From: an uncultured Clostridia bacterium | Lineage (GTDB): Bacteria > Bacillota > Clostridia > TANB77 > CAG-508 | DNA: 64,000 nt | Direction: 5' to 3' | Assembly: GCA_949155365.1 (NCBI GenBank) | Contig: CASCUT010000006.1 | Span: 1 to 64,000, forward strand | Shown here: positions 55,925-63,866 of the stretch, in pieces | Position numbering within the stretch: the first letter of the stretch is position 1 | Layout: each line of letters starts with the position of its first letter | Translations under genes and position numbers: made by a program | Notes under the pieces: model-generated | What the model was told of the DNA's origin: nothing | Databases searched by the model: none | Seen by the model: the letters and a program-made list of their open reading frames with translations, nothing else

Positions 55925-57220
55925 ATGAAAGTAGACGTAATTGTAGGCGGTTTATATGGAGATGAAGGAAAAGGTAAAGTAGTAAGTTGTTTAGGAAGTA
56001 AGAACCAATATGACTATGTATTTCGGGTAAATGCTTCTACTAATGCCAGCCATTCAGTGCAGTTAGAAGGTTCTGATAAAGTTATTATCACCAAACAGTT
56101 ACCTTCCGTTTTCTTTCAGGAAGAAGTAAAATTTGTAGTTGGACCAGGAGCAGTACTGAATTTAACGGCATTAAGAGAGGAAGTATATGAAAGGCCAGAT
56201 GACATTAGAGATAGAGTGAATATTGCCTCTACCATTGCTTTGCTGATTGAACCCTACATTGAAAAAACAGTAGGTTCTACTATTTCAAAGTCCTTAGGAA
56301 GTACCAATCAAGGAACAGGAGTGGCAGTAGTAGCAAGAACAAGAAGGCATTGTTTAAGACTATATGATGTACAAAATTGTGTCGAAGGAAGAATGAGAAA
56401 AGAAGAATTAATTGAAAAAATCATTTTTACTTCCATTGAAACAGATGAAGGCTACTTTTCTAAGAAACCCAAAAGTTATTTTGTTCAAATTGCAGAAGAA
56501 TTATTGGAAGATTATAAAGCCATTGTTCGAAAAGTTGGTGAATTTTGCATTGATTATACAAAATTCTTAAATGAAATACCAGAAGAAAGCAAGGTATTAA
56601 TAGAAGGTTGTAATGGCATTATGTTAGACAATCTTCACGGTCTGAATCCTTATACAACAAGTGCTTCTACGGCTATCAATGCATTAATGAATGGAGCCAA
56701 TATTTCGCCCTATGAATTAAACGATTCCTACATCATTTGCACAGGCTATTTCTGTTGTTTAAATCGGAGGCCATTTCTTACGGAAATGTCAGAAGAAGAG
56801 GCAGAAAAGATTTATGTTAACAATGATGAAGTAGATAACGCAGAAGGAATGCGAAGAAGAGTGGGATGGTTTGACCTTCCTACCTTAAGAAAAGCACTTA
56901 CTGGGCATAAACATGCTAAACTAATCATGAATAAGCTTGACATTATGAAAGACTTAGAAACCATAAAAGTATGTACGAAATACCTCTTAGCAGATGGAAC
57001 AGAAGTATCTTACATGCCGGATAATCTTTTAGAAGTAGAAGAAGCAATGCCGGTCTATGAAGAATTAGAAGGCTGGGGGGATATCTCGCAGGTAAATAGC
57101 AAAGAGGAATTACCAATAGCATTAAGGAAATTTTTAGAATTTATCGAAAAAGAAACCAACTTTGAAGTTGCTTATATTGGCAATGGAAGAGGACAGGAAG
57201 CTCTTATTAAAATGAAATAG
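55925..57220 (+). CDS. Divergent adenylosuccinate synthetase (PurA)-like enzyme
   Basis: A protein of 431 residues, the normal PurA length. Visible PurA motifs are GGLYGDEGKGKVVS (with the catalytic Asp), NASHSVQLEGSDKVI (catalytic His), STNQGTGVAVVARTRR, VLIEGCNGIMLD, AEGMRRRVGWFD and NKLDIMKDLETI. Many usually invariant surroundings differ (for example QWGDEGKGKI and NAGHT in housekeeping enzymes), so it is a paralogue and may act on another nucleotide. PurA adds aspartate to IMP using GTP. It keeps the GDEGKGK Asp that phage PurZ lacks. Start chosen after AAAGGAAGG. Confidence 0.85.
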   Translation: MKVDVIVGGLYGDEGKGKVVSCLGSKNQYDYVFRVNASTNASHSVQLEGSDKVIITKQLPSVFFQEEVKFVVGPGAVLNLTALREEVYERPDDIRDRVNIASTIALLIEPYIEKTVGSTISKSLGSTNQGTGVAVVARTRRHCLRLYDVQNCVEGRMRKEELIEKIIFTSIETDEGYFSKKPKSYFVQIAEELLEDYKAIVRKVGEFCIDYTKFLNEIPEESKVLIEGCNGIMLDNLHGLNPYTTSASTAINALMNGANISPYELNDSYIICTGYFCCLNRRPFLTEMSEEEAEKIYVNNDEVDNAEGMRRRVGWFDLPTLRKALTGHKHAKLIMNKLDIMKDLETIKVCTKYLLADGTEVSYMPDNLLEVEEAMPVYEELEGWGDISQVNSKEELPIALRKFLEFIEKETNFEVAYIGNGRGQEALIKMK

Positions 57221-57227
57221 TGATACA

Positions 57228-57262
57228 AAACCGCAGGTTCTAACTAGAAACTGCGGTTTACC
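57228..57262 (+). terminator. Terminator of the nucleoside-type cluster
   Basis: AAACCGCAG pairs with CTGCGGTTT, with further pairing of TTCTA/TAGAA inside. It ends the four-gene unit right after the PurA-like stop. Confidence 0.75.
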
Positions 57263-57421
57263 TATATAATTTTATGTAAAATCATATTATAATAGAGAGC
57301 ATAAAAATAGTAAAAAAGTATCCAAACATAATGAAAAAGGAGAAAAGTATGGAAAATAAAAACAGAGAAGCAAAATTATGGACAGAAAGAAGAAAGTAAA
57401 ACTTTTATGAAGATGTTAGGT

Positions 57422-57640
57422 TTAAGAGGATAAAAAACAAGTCCAATAAGGATTACCATCTTTTTTATTGCAACATTGTAAGATCGCTGTACATTTTACG
57501 TCTTGTTTCATAAGAAGACTCATAAAATGTTCTACCTGTGCAGGCTTTTTCCATGATATTCTCTCCTGTTCTGAACCATAACGCTTAAGTTCCATTGTGA
57601 CGCCTTTCATACAATAAAAATTATGTGTTACTGTTTTCAT
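57422..57640 (-). CDS. Small hypothetical Cys-containing protein, 72 aa
   Basis: Not recognised. A basic protein of 72 residues with HFMSLLMKQDVKCTAILQCC near the end and five cysteines in all. GAAGGAG precedes the ATG. It stands alone between the nucleoside cluster and the ribosomal genes. The cysteines lack clear C-x2-C pairing, so metal binding is uncertain. Confidence 0.5.
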   Translation of the reverse strand: MKTVTHNFYCMKGVTMELKRYGSEQERISWKKPAQVEHFMSLLMKQDVKCTAILQCCNKKDGNPYWTCFLSS

Positions 57641-57769
57641 AAAATTCTCCTTCTAGGCAATTGCCAAAGCATAATGGTGTATGGTATCAAATGTAGAGAA
57701 GTAAAACGTTTATCGGAATTTAGTATAACATACAATTTGCATAAAGTTAATAAAGTTGAAAAATAGGTA

Positions 57770-57812
57770 ACAAAAAACTCGAAAGTATAAAATCGACTTT
57801 CGAGTTTTGAAT
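57770..57812 (-). terminator. rplM-rpsI terminator
   Basis: AAAACTCGAAAGT pairs with ACTTTCGAGTTTT around nine bases. T-rich on the minus strand after the rpsI stop. Confidence 0.78.
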
Positions 57813-57814
57813 TT

Positions 57815-58222
57815 TTATCTCTTAGAGAATTGTGGTGCTTTACGAGCTTTTTTAAGACCGTATTTTTTTCTTTCTTTCATACGTGGATCTCTTGTTAAGT
57901 ATCCATTTGATTTTAAAGTTGGTCTGTATTCTGAATTTGCTTCATTTAATGCTCTTGCAATACCATGACGGATAGCTCCAGCTTGACCTGTAAATCCTCC
58001 ACCAACAACTTTAGCAATAACATCATATTTTGCAGTTGTATTAGTTGCAGTTAATGGTTGTCTTACGATAACTTTTAATACTTCTGTTCCGAAATATTCA
58101 TCAATATTTTTTCCGTTAATTGTAACTACGCCAGTACCTTCTACTAATCTAACTCTAGCGATAGATTTTTTTCTTCTTCCAGTACCATAAAAAGCGGTTT
58201 TCACTGATTTTGCTTTAGCCAT
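57815..58222 (-). CDS. rpsI: 30S ribosomal protein S9
   Basis: S9 of 135 residues: [21 protein letters not shown], then [19 protein letters not shown] and the basic tail [18 protein letters not shown] that reaches the P site. It follows rplM with one intervening base, the universal rplM-rpsI order. Confidence 0.98.
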   Translation of the reverse strand: MAKAKSVKTAFYGTGRRKKSIARVRLVEGTGVVTINGKNIDEYFGTEVLKVIVRQPLTATNTTAKYDVIAKVVGGGFTGQAGAIRHGIARALNEANSEYRPTLKSNGYLTRDPRMKERKKYGLKKARKAPQFSKR

Positions 58223-58223
58223 A

Positions 58224-58661
58224 TTATTTTACCTCCCAAACTTCTGGTTTTTGAGCGATGTTTTCATGTTCGCTACCAGCATATACTCTTAATTTTTTAA
58301 CCATTTGTCTTCCTAAGCTATTGTGAGGAAGCATTCCTTTTACTGCAAGCATCATGGCTTGTTCTGGTTTGTTTTCCATCATTACTCTTGCAGATGTTTC
58401 TTTCATTCCACCAATGTATCCAGAATGATGTCTGTATACTTTTTGGTCTAATTTCTTTCCTGTTAGAACAGCATCTTTACAATTAATGATAATAACATGA
58501 TCTCCAACATCCATATGAGGTGTGTAAGTTGGTTTATGTTTTCCTCTTAAAATTTTAGCAGCTTCTGTTGCAACTCTTCCTAAAGGAATATTTGTTGCAT
58601 CAATAACATACCATTTTCTTTCAATTTCACTTTTTTTAACGCTATGTGTTGTATTATTCAT
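58224..58661 (-). CDS. rplM: 50S ribosomal protein L13
   Basis: L13 of 145 residues: [28 protein letters not shown], then [30 protein letters not shown] and [25 protein letters not shown]. Normal length and first gene of the rplM-rpsI unit. A structured leader with the features of the L13 leader lies upstream. Confidence 0.98.
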   Translation of the reverse strand: MNNTTHSVKKSEIERKWYVIDATNIPLGRVATEAAKILRGKHKPTYTPHMDVGDHVIIINCKDAVLTGKKLDQKVYRHHSGYIGGMKETSARVMMENKPEQAMMLAVKGMLPHNSLGRQMVKKLRVYAGSEHENIAQKPEVWEVK

Positions 58662-58770
58662 GGTAATAAATACCCTCCATTCATTTAATAATATTTTATC
58701 TATGAAACCATGGATAATGATGAACTACCGGGGAGAAGTTCAAGGCTATCTTGGTTACATTCTACATAAT
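58662..58770 (-). ncRNA. Putative L13 (rplM) autoregulatory leader
   Basis: On the minus strand the leader contains AGATAGCCTTGAACTTCTCC, followed by CCGGTAGTTCATCATTATCC; TGAACT pairs with AGTTCA and outer bases can pair further. The position before rplM in a Bacillota genome and the conserved-looking loop fit the Rfam L13 leader, but the covariance model was not run. Confidence 0.5.
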
Positions 58771-58778
58771 GCGATACT

Positions 58779-58807
58779 ATTCTAATACAAAAAAGAGAAA
58801 AAGTCAA
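58779..58807 (-). promoter_or_regulatory. rplM promoter
   Basis: On the minus strand: TTGACT, 17 bases, TAGAAT. It lies back to back with the infC promoter. Confidence 0.75.
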
Positions 58808-58836
58808 GAAAATTCTAAGAAAAAATTAGAAAAGTA

Positions 58837-58865
58837 TTGACAAATGAAAAAGAATGTATTAAGAT
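58837..58865 (+). promoter_or_regulatory. infC promoter
   Basis: TTGACA, a 17-base spacer and TAAGAT, about 280 bases ahead of infC. Confidence 0.68.
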
Positions 58866-59144
58866 AGTACTATCGAAAAAGAAGAAGTTATCCACTTCTC
58901 ACCTTATCTATGTGGAAAAAGGTTAGCAATATTTACTTTCTTAAGTATTAGCTTAAGAGAATATTTATGTGAGATTGGTGGATTAACTTGTAAAAGTTAA
59001 TTCTTTTTTATATTGTAGGAATTTTCAGTCCGAAGGAAAGAAAAGTTCTGTACAAGATAATTATAGGAATTTTTAGAAATTGTTTAAGCAAAGCGAAGTA
59101 CAATTTCTTGAATTCGTTTTATTAAAATTTTGGAGGTGTTTTTT
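58866..59144 (+). ncRNA. Long structured infC operon leader (L20-leader candidate)
   Basis: A non-coding leader of about 270 bases between promoter and infC. It contains several complementary blocks (for example TTAACTT with AAGTTAA near 58984-59000, and GAAATTG/CAATTTC near 59077-59107). In Bacillus the infC-rpmI-rplT operon is controlled by L20 binding to such a leader. Homology to the Rfam L20 leader could not be checked. Confidence 0.45.
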
Positions 59145-59660
59145 ATCAAACAAGATTTACCAATCAATGAACAAATTAGAGCAAAGGAAGTTCAAATTAT
59201 TGACAATGAAGGAAACAAAATTGGACCAATTTCCCTTCATGAAGCCTTAGATATGGCATATGAAAAAAAATTAGACTTGGTACTAGTAGCACCAAATGCT
59301 CAATTACCAGTTTGTAAGTTAATGAATTATGGCAAATACAAATTTGAACAAGCAAAAAGAGAAAAAGAAGCAAAAAAGAAACAAAAAACCTTTGAACTAA
59401 AAGAAATTAGAATTACACCTAATATTGAAGAACACGACTTTGGTTTCAAATGCAAAAACACAAGAAAATTTATTGAAGAAGGAAACAAAGTAAAAATTAC
59501 CGTTAGGTTCCGTGGAAGAGAGTTAAACTATGTAAAACAAGGAGAAACAGCCTTAAATCGCTTTATAGAAGAACTATCCGACATAGCTACTCCAGAAAAA
59601 AGACCAATATTAGAAGGTAAGAATATGTTTATTATATTAGCGAAAAAAATAGAAAAATAA
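59145..59660 (+). CDS. infC: Translation initiation factor IF-3
   Basis: IF-3 of about 171 residues: KQDLPINEQIRAKEVQIIDNEG, LVLVAPNAQLPVCKLMNYGKYKFEQ, KEIRITPNIEEHDF and KVKITVRFRGRE. It keeps ribosomal subunits apart and checks start codons. The only start that fits GGAGGTG (six-base spacing) is a non-standard ATC; upstream TTG and GTG codons lie inside the ribosome site. infC is known for rare AUU/AUC starts that allow autoregulation, since IF-3 itself rejects them. Confidence 0.93.
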   Translation: MKQDLPINEQIRAKEVQIIDNEGNKIGPISLHEALDMAYEKKLDLVLVAPNAQLPVCKLMNYGKYKFEQAKREKEAKKKQKTFELKEIRITPNIEEHDFGFKCKNTRKFIEEGNKVKITVRFRGRELNYVKQGETALNRFIEELSDIATPEKRPILEGKNMFIILAKKIEK

Positions 59661-59713
59661 CAAATAAGCTAATAAATAATAGAAAAAGGAAAAACAAAGA
59701 GGAGGAAAGAATT

Positions 59714-59917
59714 ATGCCAAAGCTAAAAACAAATAAAGCTGCAAAGAAAAGATATTCTTATACAGCAACAGGAAAAGTAAAAAGAACAAAATCAAATAGA
59801 AGACATCTTTTAGCAAATAAAACATCAAGAGCAAAATCAAGAGGAAAAGTACAAGATGCTTATGCAGACAAAACATGTGAAGCAGGAATCAAAAAAATGT
59901 TACCATATGGAAACTAG
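59714..59917 (+). CDS. rpmI: 50S ribosomal protein L35
   Basis: L35 of 67 residues: MPKLKTNKAAKKRYSYTATG, then KRTKSNRRHLLANKTSRAKSR. Typical length and basic content. Second gene of infC-rpmI-rplT, with GAGGAGG. Confidence 0.96.
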   Translation: MPKLKTNKAAKKRYSYTATGKVKRTKSNRRHLLANKTSRAKSRGKVQDAYADKTCEAGIKKMLPYGN

Positions 59918-59947
59918 GAAAAAGAAAATAAGGAAGGTGAAAAAGAA

Positions 59948-60298
59948 ATGGCAAGAGTAAAAACAGCAAGAATAACTCGTAAAAAACATAAAAAAATATT
60001 AAAAAGAGCAAAAGGTTACTATGGAGCAAAACATTACCGTTTTAGAATGGCAAAACAAGCCGTTATGAAATCAGGAATGTATGCATACGTAGGAAGAAAA
60101 GATAAAAAAAGTAATTTTAGAAAACTATGGATTGCAAGAATTAATGCAGGAGCAAGAATGAATGGAACAACTTACAGCAAACTAATTGCTGGTATGAAAA
60201 AAGCCAATATTGTAGTAAACAGAAAAATGCTTGCAGAATTAGCAGTAAGCGATCCAAAAGCATTTACTGAAATTGTAGAAGCTAGTAAAAAAGCATAA
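59948..60298 (+). CDS. rplT: 50S ribosomal protein L20
   Basis: L20 of 116 residues: [61 protein letters not shown]. It is essential for early 50S assembly and is the likely autorepressor of this operon through the leader. Normal length. A terminator and a large palindromic repeat follow. Confidence 0.97.
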   Translation: MARVKTARITRKKHKKILKRAKGYYGAKHYRFRMAKQAVMKSGMYAYVGRKDKKSNFRKLWIARINAGARMNGTTYSKLIAGMKKANIVVNRKMLAELAVSDPKAFTEIVEASKKA

Positions 60299-60309
60299 TA
60301 AAGAAGAAA

Positions 60310-60340
60310 AAGTACAATCTTTTTTAGATTGTACTTTTTT
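60310..60340 (+). terminator. rplT terminator
   Basis: AGTACAATCT pairs with AGATTGTACT across four Ts, followed by six Ts. Confidence 0.8.
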
Positions 60341-60457
60341 GGTGTCCAATGGGGACGTTTCCTTTTGAGTAATCTGTCACTAATGGACAATCAAAATAAA
60401 ATAAAAAAGTACCAAAAGTGACAGATTACCTAAAAGGAAACGTCCCCATTGGACACC
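60341..60457. repeat. Palindromic repeat R5, two inverted copies of a 41-base unit
   Basis: Arms 60341-60381 and 60417-60457 are complementary at 39 of 41 positions, with the core CCAATGGGGACGTTTCCTTTT. The left unit plus its loop edge matches R7 at 62319 at about 44 of 47 positions, so this is a dispersed repeat present here as an inverted pair. Confidence 0.87.
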
Positions 60458-60474
60458 ATAGGCCGATATGAAAA

Positions 60475-60500
60475 ATCCCCCAGTTATACTGGGGGATAAT
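60475..60500 (-). terminator. Terminator of the duplicated-domain gene
   Basis: ATCCCCCAGT pairs with ACTGGGGGAT over three bases; a T run follows on the minus strand. Confidence 0.72.
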
Positions 60501-60532
60501 TATGAATAATCATATCTAACAATCAATTACGA

Positions 60533-61111
60533 TTACCGTTGTATTATTCTTTTACTTTTTTCAATATACATACCAGATTCCATGAAATACTCACGGGCAG
60601 TTACTATAAAAGCATAAATAAGTGCAAAAATTAGAGCTTCAGGAAATAAAAATATAGCGAAAAAGGGGTCTTTGGAAAGTAGATACAAATCCAGTAGGAA
60701 TACTCCAGCAAACAGGGTGAATGAAGCAGTAGAATGAATAAAACCATAAGTTTTTCGCAATTTTGCAGAATCCTGTAAAGTAGCGAAATCCCTTATTTCT
60801 TCTGTTTCTTCTTCGTTTTCCTCGGTTTCATTTTTTTCTTCCTCATTCTCTTCTTTTGACGCTCTTCTTTGCTGTTTCATTCTTTCTTCTTTTTCCATAT
60901 ATTTCCCAGCTTCGAGAAAATGATTATAAAATGACATACAAGAATTAACAAAAACGGCAGTAAAAATTAAAAAAGGTATGAGTAAAAGAGGAAAAGAATT
61001 AGAAAAATGAAACAATCCCCAAAGACTGAATACACATATTCCTAAAGAAAGAAAAGCTAAAATTACATGAACATTACCATAGGTTTTCCGTAAAGTTACT
61101 GAATCTGACAT
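60533..61111 (-). CDS. Membrane protein with a duplicated two-helix domain
   Basis: A protein of 192 residues that is an internal duplication. Each half begins with SVTLRKTYG or SAKLRKTYG followed by -x-x-H, has two hydrophobic helices and ends AGKYMEKEERM or SGMYIEKSKRI. A strongly acidic linker (Glu/Asn-rich, about 85-115) joins them. I do not recognise the family. Start chosen at the ATG after AAAGGAG. Single gene. Confidence 0.7.
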   Translation of the reverse strand: MSDSVTLRKTYGNVHVILAFLSLGICVFSLWGLFHFSNSFPLLLIPFLIFTAVFVNSCMSFYNHFLEAGKYMEKEERMKQQRRASKEENEEEKNETEENEEETEEIRDFATLQDSAKLRKTYGFIHSTASFTLFAGVFLLDLYLLSKDPFFAIFLFPEALIFALIYAFIVTAREYFMESGMYIEKSKRIIQR

Positions 61112-61309
61112 AGTTATGTCTCCTTTCATTAATAAAACAATATTAACGTTACATAAAATGTATTATAATAGATGAAAGTAAATATGTCAAGGAAAATATA
61201 GTAAAAAGTATTGGGATAGAAAAAAAGAAGATAAAAAATAAAGAAGAAAGTATTGACGAAACAGATATTTAAAGATAAGATAAAAATAAAAAAGAGAGGG
61301 AAAAAACAA

Positions 61310-61903
61310 ATGAGAATAGGAATTGATATTGATGGAGTACTAACAGATTATGAAAGATTTGTTGCAGATTATGGAGCAAAATTTTGTACAGAGCACAACA
61401 TACCATATAGTATAAAGCCAGAACATTATGACGAAGGAAAAGTATTTGGATGGACAGAAGAGCAAACAGAAGCATTTTGGAATGAATATTTAGTTTATTA
61501 TGCAAGCAATTATCCTACTAGAGAATTTGCTTCTGAAATGATTCAAAAACTAAAAGAAGAAGGCCATGAAATTTATATTGTAACATCCAGAAACGAATAT
61601 GGACTTCCAAAAGAATATCAAGGAAAAATGAAAGAACTAGTAGAAGCATGGCTAAACAAAAATGCGATTTGCTATGATAAAATTATCTATACAGAGGGAA
61701 GTAAATTAAAATACTGTGTAGGAAACTATGTCGAATTAATGATAGAAGACTACTCAAAACAAGTAAAAGAAATTGCAACACAGATACCAGTATTATGTTT
61801 TGATAGCAAATATAATCAAGAAGCGAAAGGAAAAAATATAACAAGAGTATATAGTTGGTATGACATATACAATAAAATGGGAGATTTTAGGGACGTACCC
61901 TAA
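61310..61903 (+). CDS. HAD-family 5'-nucleotidase-like phosphatase
   Basis: A protein of 197 residues. Motif I is GIDIDGVLTDYE (D-x-D-G-V-L), motif II is IVTSRNEYGLP, Lys lies in CYDKIIYTEGSKLKYC, and motif IV is MIEDYSK. This is the 5'-nucleotidase (NT5C-type)/YqfW-like branch of HAD phosphatases. The start was set ten bases from GAGAGGG. The last codons lie in a GGGAC palindrome that also serves as terminator. Confidence 0.82.
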   Translation: MRIGIDIDGVLTDYERFVADYGAKFCTEHNIPYSIKPEHYDEGKVFGWTEEQTEAFWNEYLVYYASNYPTREFASEMIQKLKEEGHEIYIVTSRNEYGLPKEYQGKMKELVEAWLNKNAICYDKIIYTEGSKLKYCVGNYVELMIEDYSKQVKEIATQIPVLCFDSKYNQEAKGKNITRVYSWYDIYNKMGDFRDVP

Positions 61904-61908
61904 AATCT
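61882..61908. repeat. Palindromic repeat R6 at the end of the HAD gene
   Basis: AGATTTTAGGG pairs with CCCTAAAATCT across five bases. It contains the TTTTAGGGAC word of R1/R2, overlaps the HAD stop codon and lies between convergent genes. Confidence 0.75.
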
Positions 61909-61918
61909 TCTTCTATAT

Positions 61919-62305
61919 TTATTGTTTTTTCATTTTAGGTTTTGAAATTAGAGAAGCTAAATAGCCAAAGAAGACAGCAGCAGCAATACCACCGCTAGAT
62001 GCCTTAACACCACCAATAAAAGCACCAAGCAAACCATTATCTTTTACCGCTTCCATCGCACCTTTGGCAAGGTTAGCACCAAAACCAGTAAGAGGAACAG
62101 TAGCTCCACAACCAGCAAAATCAATCACATATTGGTAAATACCAAGACCACCTAAAATGGCACCTAATGTAACAAATACCACCAAGATTCTAGCAGGTGT
62201 GAGCTTTGTTTTATCAATTAAAATTTGACCAATGATGCAAATCATTCCACCAACTACAAAACAACGAAGTAATTGCATCCAGTCAATACTCTGTAAAAAT
62301 TCCAT
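61919..62305 (-). CDS. spoVAE: Stage V sporulation protein AE
   Basis: A membrane protein of 128 residues with SpoVAEb features: RCFVVGGMICIIGQILIDKTKLTPARILV, GCGATVPLTGFGANLAKGAMEAV, GLLGAFIGGVKASSGGIAAAVFFGYLASL. It is part of the inner-membrane channel for dipicolinic acid in spores. It shares the GG-ICxIGQ and T-GF-N patterns with spoVAC, to which it is related. A dispersed repeat separates it from spoVAD. Confidence 0.93.
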   Translation of the reverse strand: MEFLQSIDWMQLLRCFVVGGMICIIGQILIDKTKLTPARILVVFVTLGAILGGLGIYQYVIDFAGCGATVPLTGFGANLAKGAMEAVKDNGLLGAFIGGVKASSGGIAAAVFFGYLASLISKPKMKKQ

Positions 62306-62318
62306 ATCAATCTCCTTT

Positions 62319-62365
62319 TGTCCAATGGGGACGTTTCCTTTTGGGGAATCTGTCCCTAATGGACA
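62319..62365. repeat. Dispersed repeat R7 inside the spoVA operon
   Basis: A 47-base copy of the R5 unit (TCCAATGGGGACGTTTCC, then TGTCCCTAATGGACA), with imperfect self-complementary ends, filling the gap between spoVAD and spoVAE. Confidence 0.8.
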
Positions 62366-62367
62366 CT

Positions 62368-63379
62368 TTATTTTTCGTTTTCGATTGCGACGGCGTGGGC
62401 AATGCCAGGGATACTTTCGCCTTGTTGGTTTGTTGTGGCATTTGTTAGGGCACCAGTTGCCATTAGCAATATTTTATTTATTTTTTTCTCACGTAATTGT
62501 TTGAAGAAATAGCCAGAGAATACGGTTCCGTATGCAAGCACAACCACTTCCGCCACTGTGGGTGTCTTGTTTTGATTTGTCAAAGATGAGTACACCGCAG
62601 TCATCATAGTTGGCGTTTATGTTGTAACCTTTTGTTTTACATAGGTCTTGGAGAATGTCTTTTCCTATGTGCCCTAAGTCTCCTGTAATGATAGCATCAT
62701 AATAACTTGGCTTTCTTCCTGTGTCTTGAAAGTGGGTGATGAGAGTGTCAAAGGCAGCTGGTGCCATTGCTGCTCCCATGTTATTAGCATCTTTGATCCC
62801 CATATCTACAATTTTTCCAGGAGTGATATGGGTAATGAATGGACCATTTCCTTCTGTGGATAATACTGCAGCACCAGAACCAGTTACTGTCCATTGGGCA
62901 GTAGGAGGTCTTTGATTTCCAAGTTCTAGTGGAAATCGAAATTGTTTTTCCGCACTACAAAAGTGACTAGAGGTAGAGCATAATACATGATTAGCAGCAC
63001 CAGATTCTAGAAAGACACTTCCTAAGCACATGCCTTCTACAAAGGTGGAACAAGCTCCAAAGATACCAAAAAATGGAATATTAAGTTCTCTCAGTCCAAA
63101 ACTAGAAGAGATACATTGATTTAGTAAGTCTCCTGCGAAACAATAGTCAATGCTACTAGCGGGGATAGCAGATTTAGTAATAGCCATATTTACGGTTTCT
63201 TTTATAATTTTACTCTCTGCTTTTTCCCACGTTTTTTCACCCCAGAATTCGTCTTCTAAGCATTGATCGAAGTATCCTGCCATAGGACCTTCTGCTTCTT
63301 TGGGTCCTACAATAGAAGCCGTTTCTACAATGGTTGGTGGGGTATCAAATTGAATGGTTTGTTTTCCTAATCGTTTCAA
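62368..63379 (-). pseudogene. spoVAD: Stage V sporulation protein AD, frameshifted
   Basis: Thiolase-fold dipicolinate-binding protein of the SpoVA channel. The main frame (63379 to about 62535) has KQTIQFDTPPTIVETASIVGPKEAEGP, FGACSTFVEGMCLGSVFL, VTGSGAAVLS, GDLGHIG and HSGGSGCAC. One extra base near 62533 then breaks it; the next frame continues YGTVFSGYFFKQLREKKINK and QQGESIPGIAHAV, matching the family tail in length. The start is TTG, seven to eight bases from AAAGGATG. Every other part is intact, so an assembly indel is likely. Confidence 0.9.
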
Positions 63380-63398
63380 TATTTATCATCCTTTCTAT

Positions 63399-63845
63399 CT
63401 AACTTCCAAATAATGTAGCAATAATCCCAATTAACACAGAAACTGAAATACCATAGACTAAGACAGGTCCTGCTACGGTAAACATTTTAGCACCAACTCC
63501 CATAATGTATCCTTCTGATTTGTATTCAATAGCAGGAGAGACAATAGAATTGGCGAATCCTGTGATAGGAATTAAGGAACCAGCACCTGCAAATTTTCCT
63601 ATTTTATTGAATAGATTAAGTCCTGTTAAGAATGCAGAAATTCCAATTAATATAATAGATACAATCGTATTGGAAGTAGTTACATCCATTCCTTTAAATT
63701 TACAAAAATTAAAAATAAGTTGGCCAATAGAACAGATAAGACCACCTACCCAAAAGGCATTGAAACAATTTTTTAAGATAGGAGAGTTTGGCGATTTTTG
63801 GTCAACATAGTCGCTGTATTGTTTTTGTGTTTCTAAAGGATTCAT
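63399..63845 (-). CDS. spoVAC: Stage V sporulation protein AC
   Basis: A membrane protein of about 148 residues: PNSPILKNCFNAFWVGGLICSIGQLIFNF, GAGSLIPITGFANSIVSPAIEYKSEGYIMGVGAKMFTVAGPVLVYG. SpoVAC is the mechanosensitive channel component of the dipicolinic acid channel. It is first of the AC-AD-AE set. Start chosen as the ATG well spaced from AAAGGA; a GTG three codons upstream is too close to it. Confidence 0.94.
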   Translation of the reverse strand: MNPLETQKQYSDYVDQKSPNSPILKNCFNAFWVGGLICSIGQLIFNFCKFKGMDVTTSNTIVSIILIGISAFLTGLNLFNKIGKFAGAGSLIPITGFANSIVSPAIEYKSEGYIMGVGAKMFTVAGPVLVYGISVSVLIGIIATLFGS

Positions 63846-63866
63846 TTTTATCACATTCCTTTCTTT

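Noticed and set aside
55925..57220. PurZ-like synthesis of 2-aminoadenine DNA
   Set aside because: The enzyme keeps the GDEGKGK aspartate that PurZ proteins replace, and no phage replication genes or MazZ/DatZ-type genes are nearby.
57349..57399. 16-residue open frame with an AAGGAG site after the PurA-like gene
   Set aside because: Too short and without visible conservation; the promoter ahead of it is weak.
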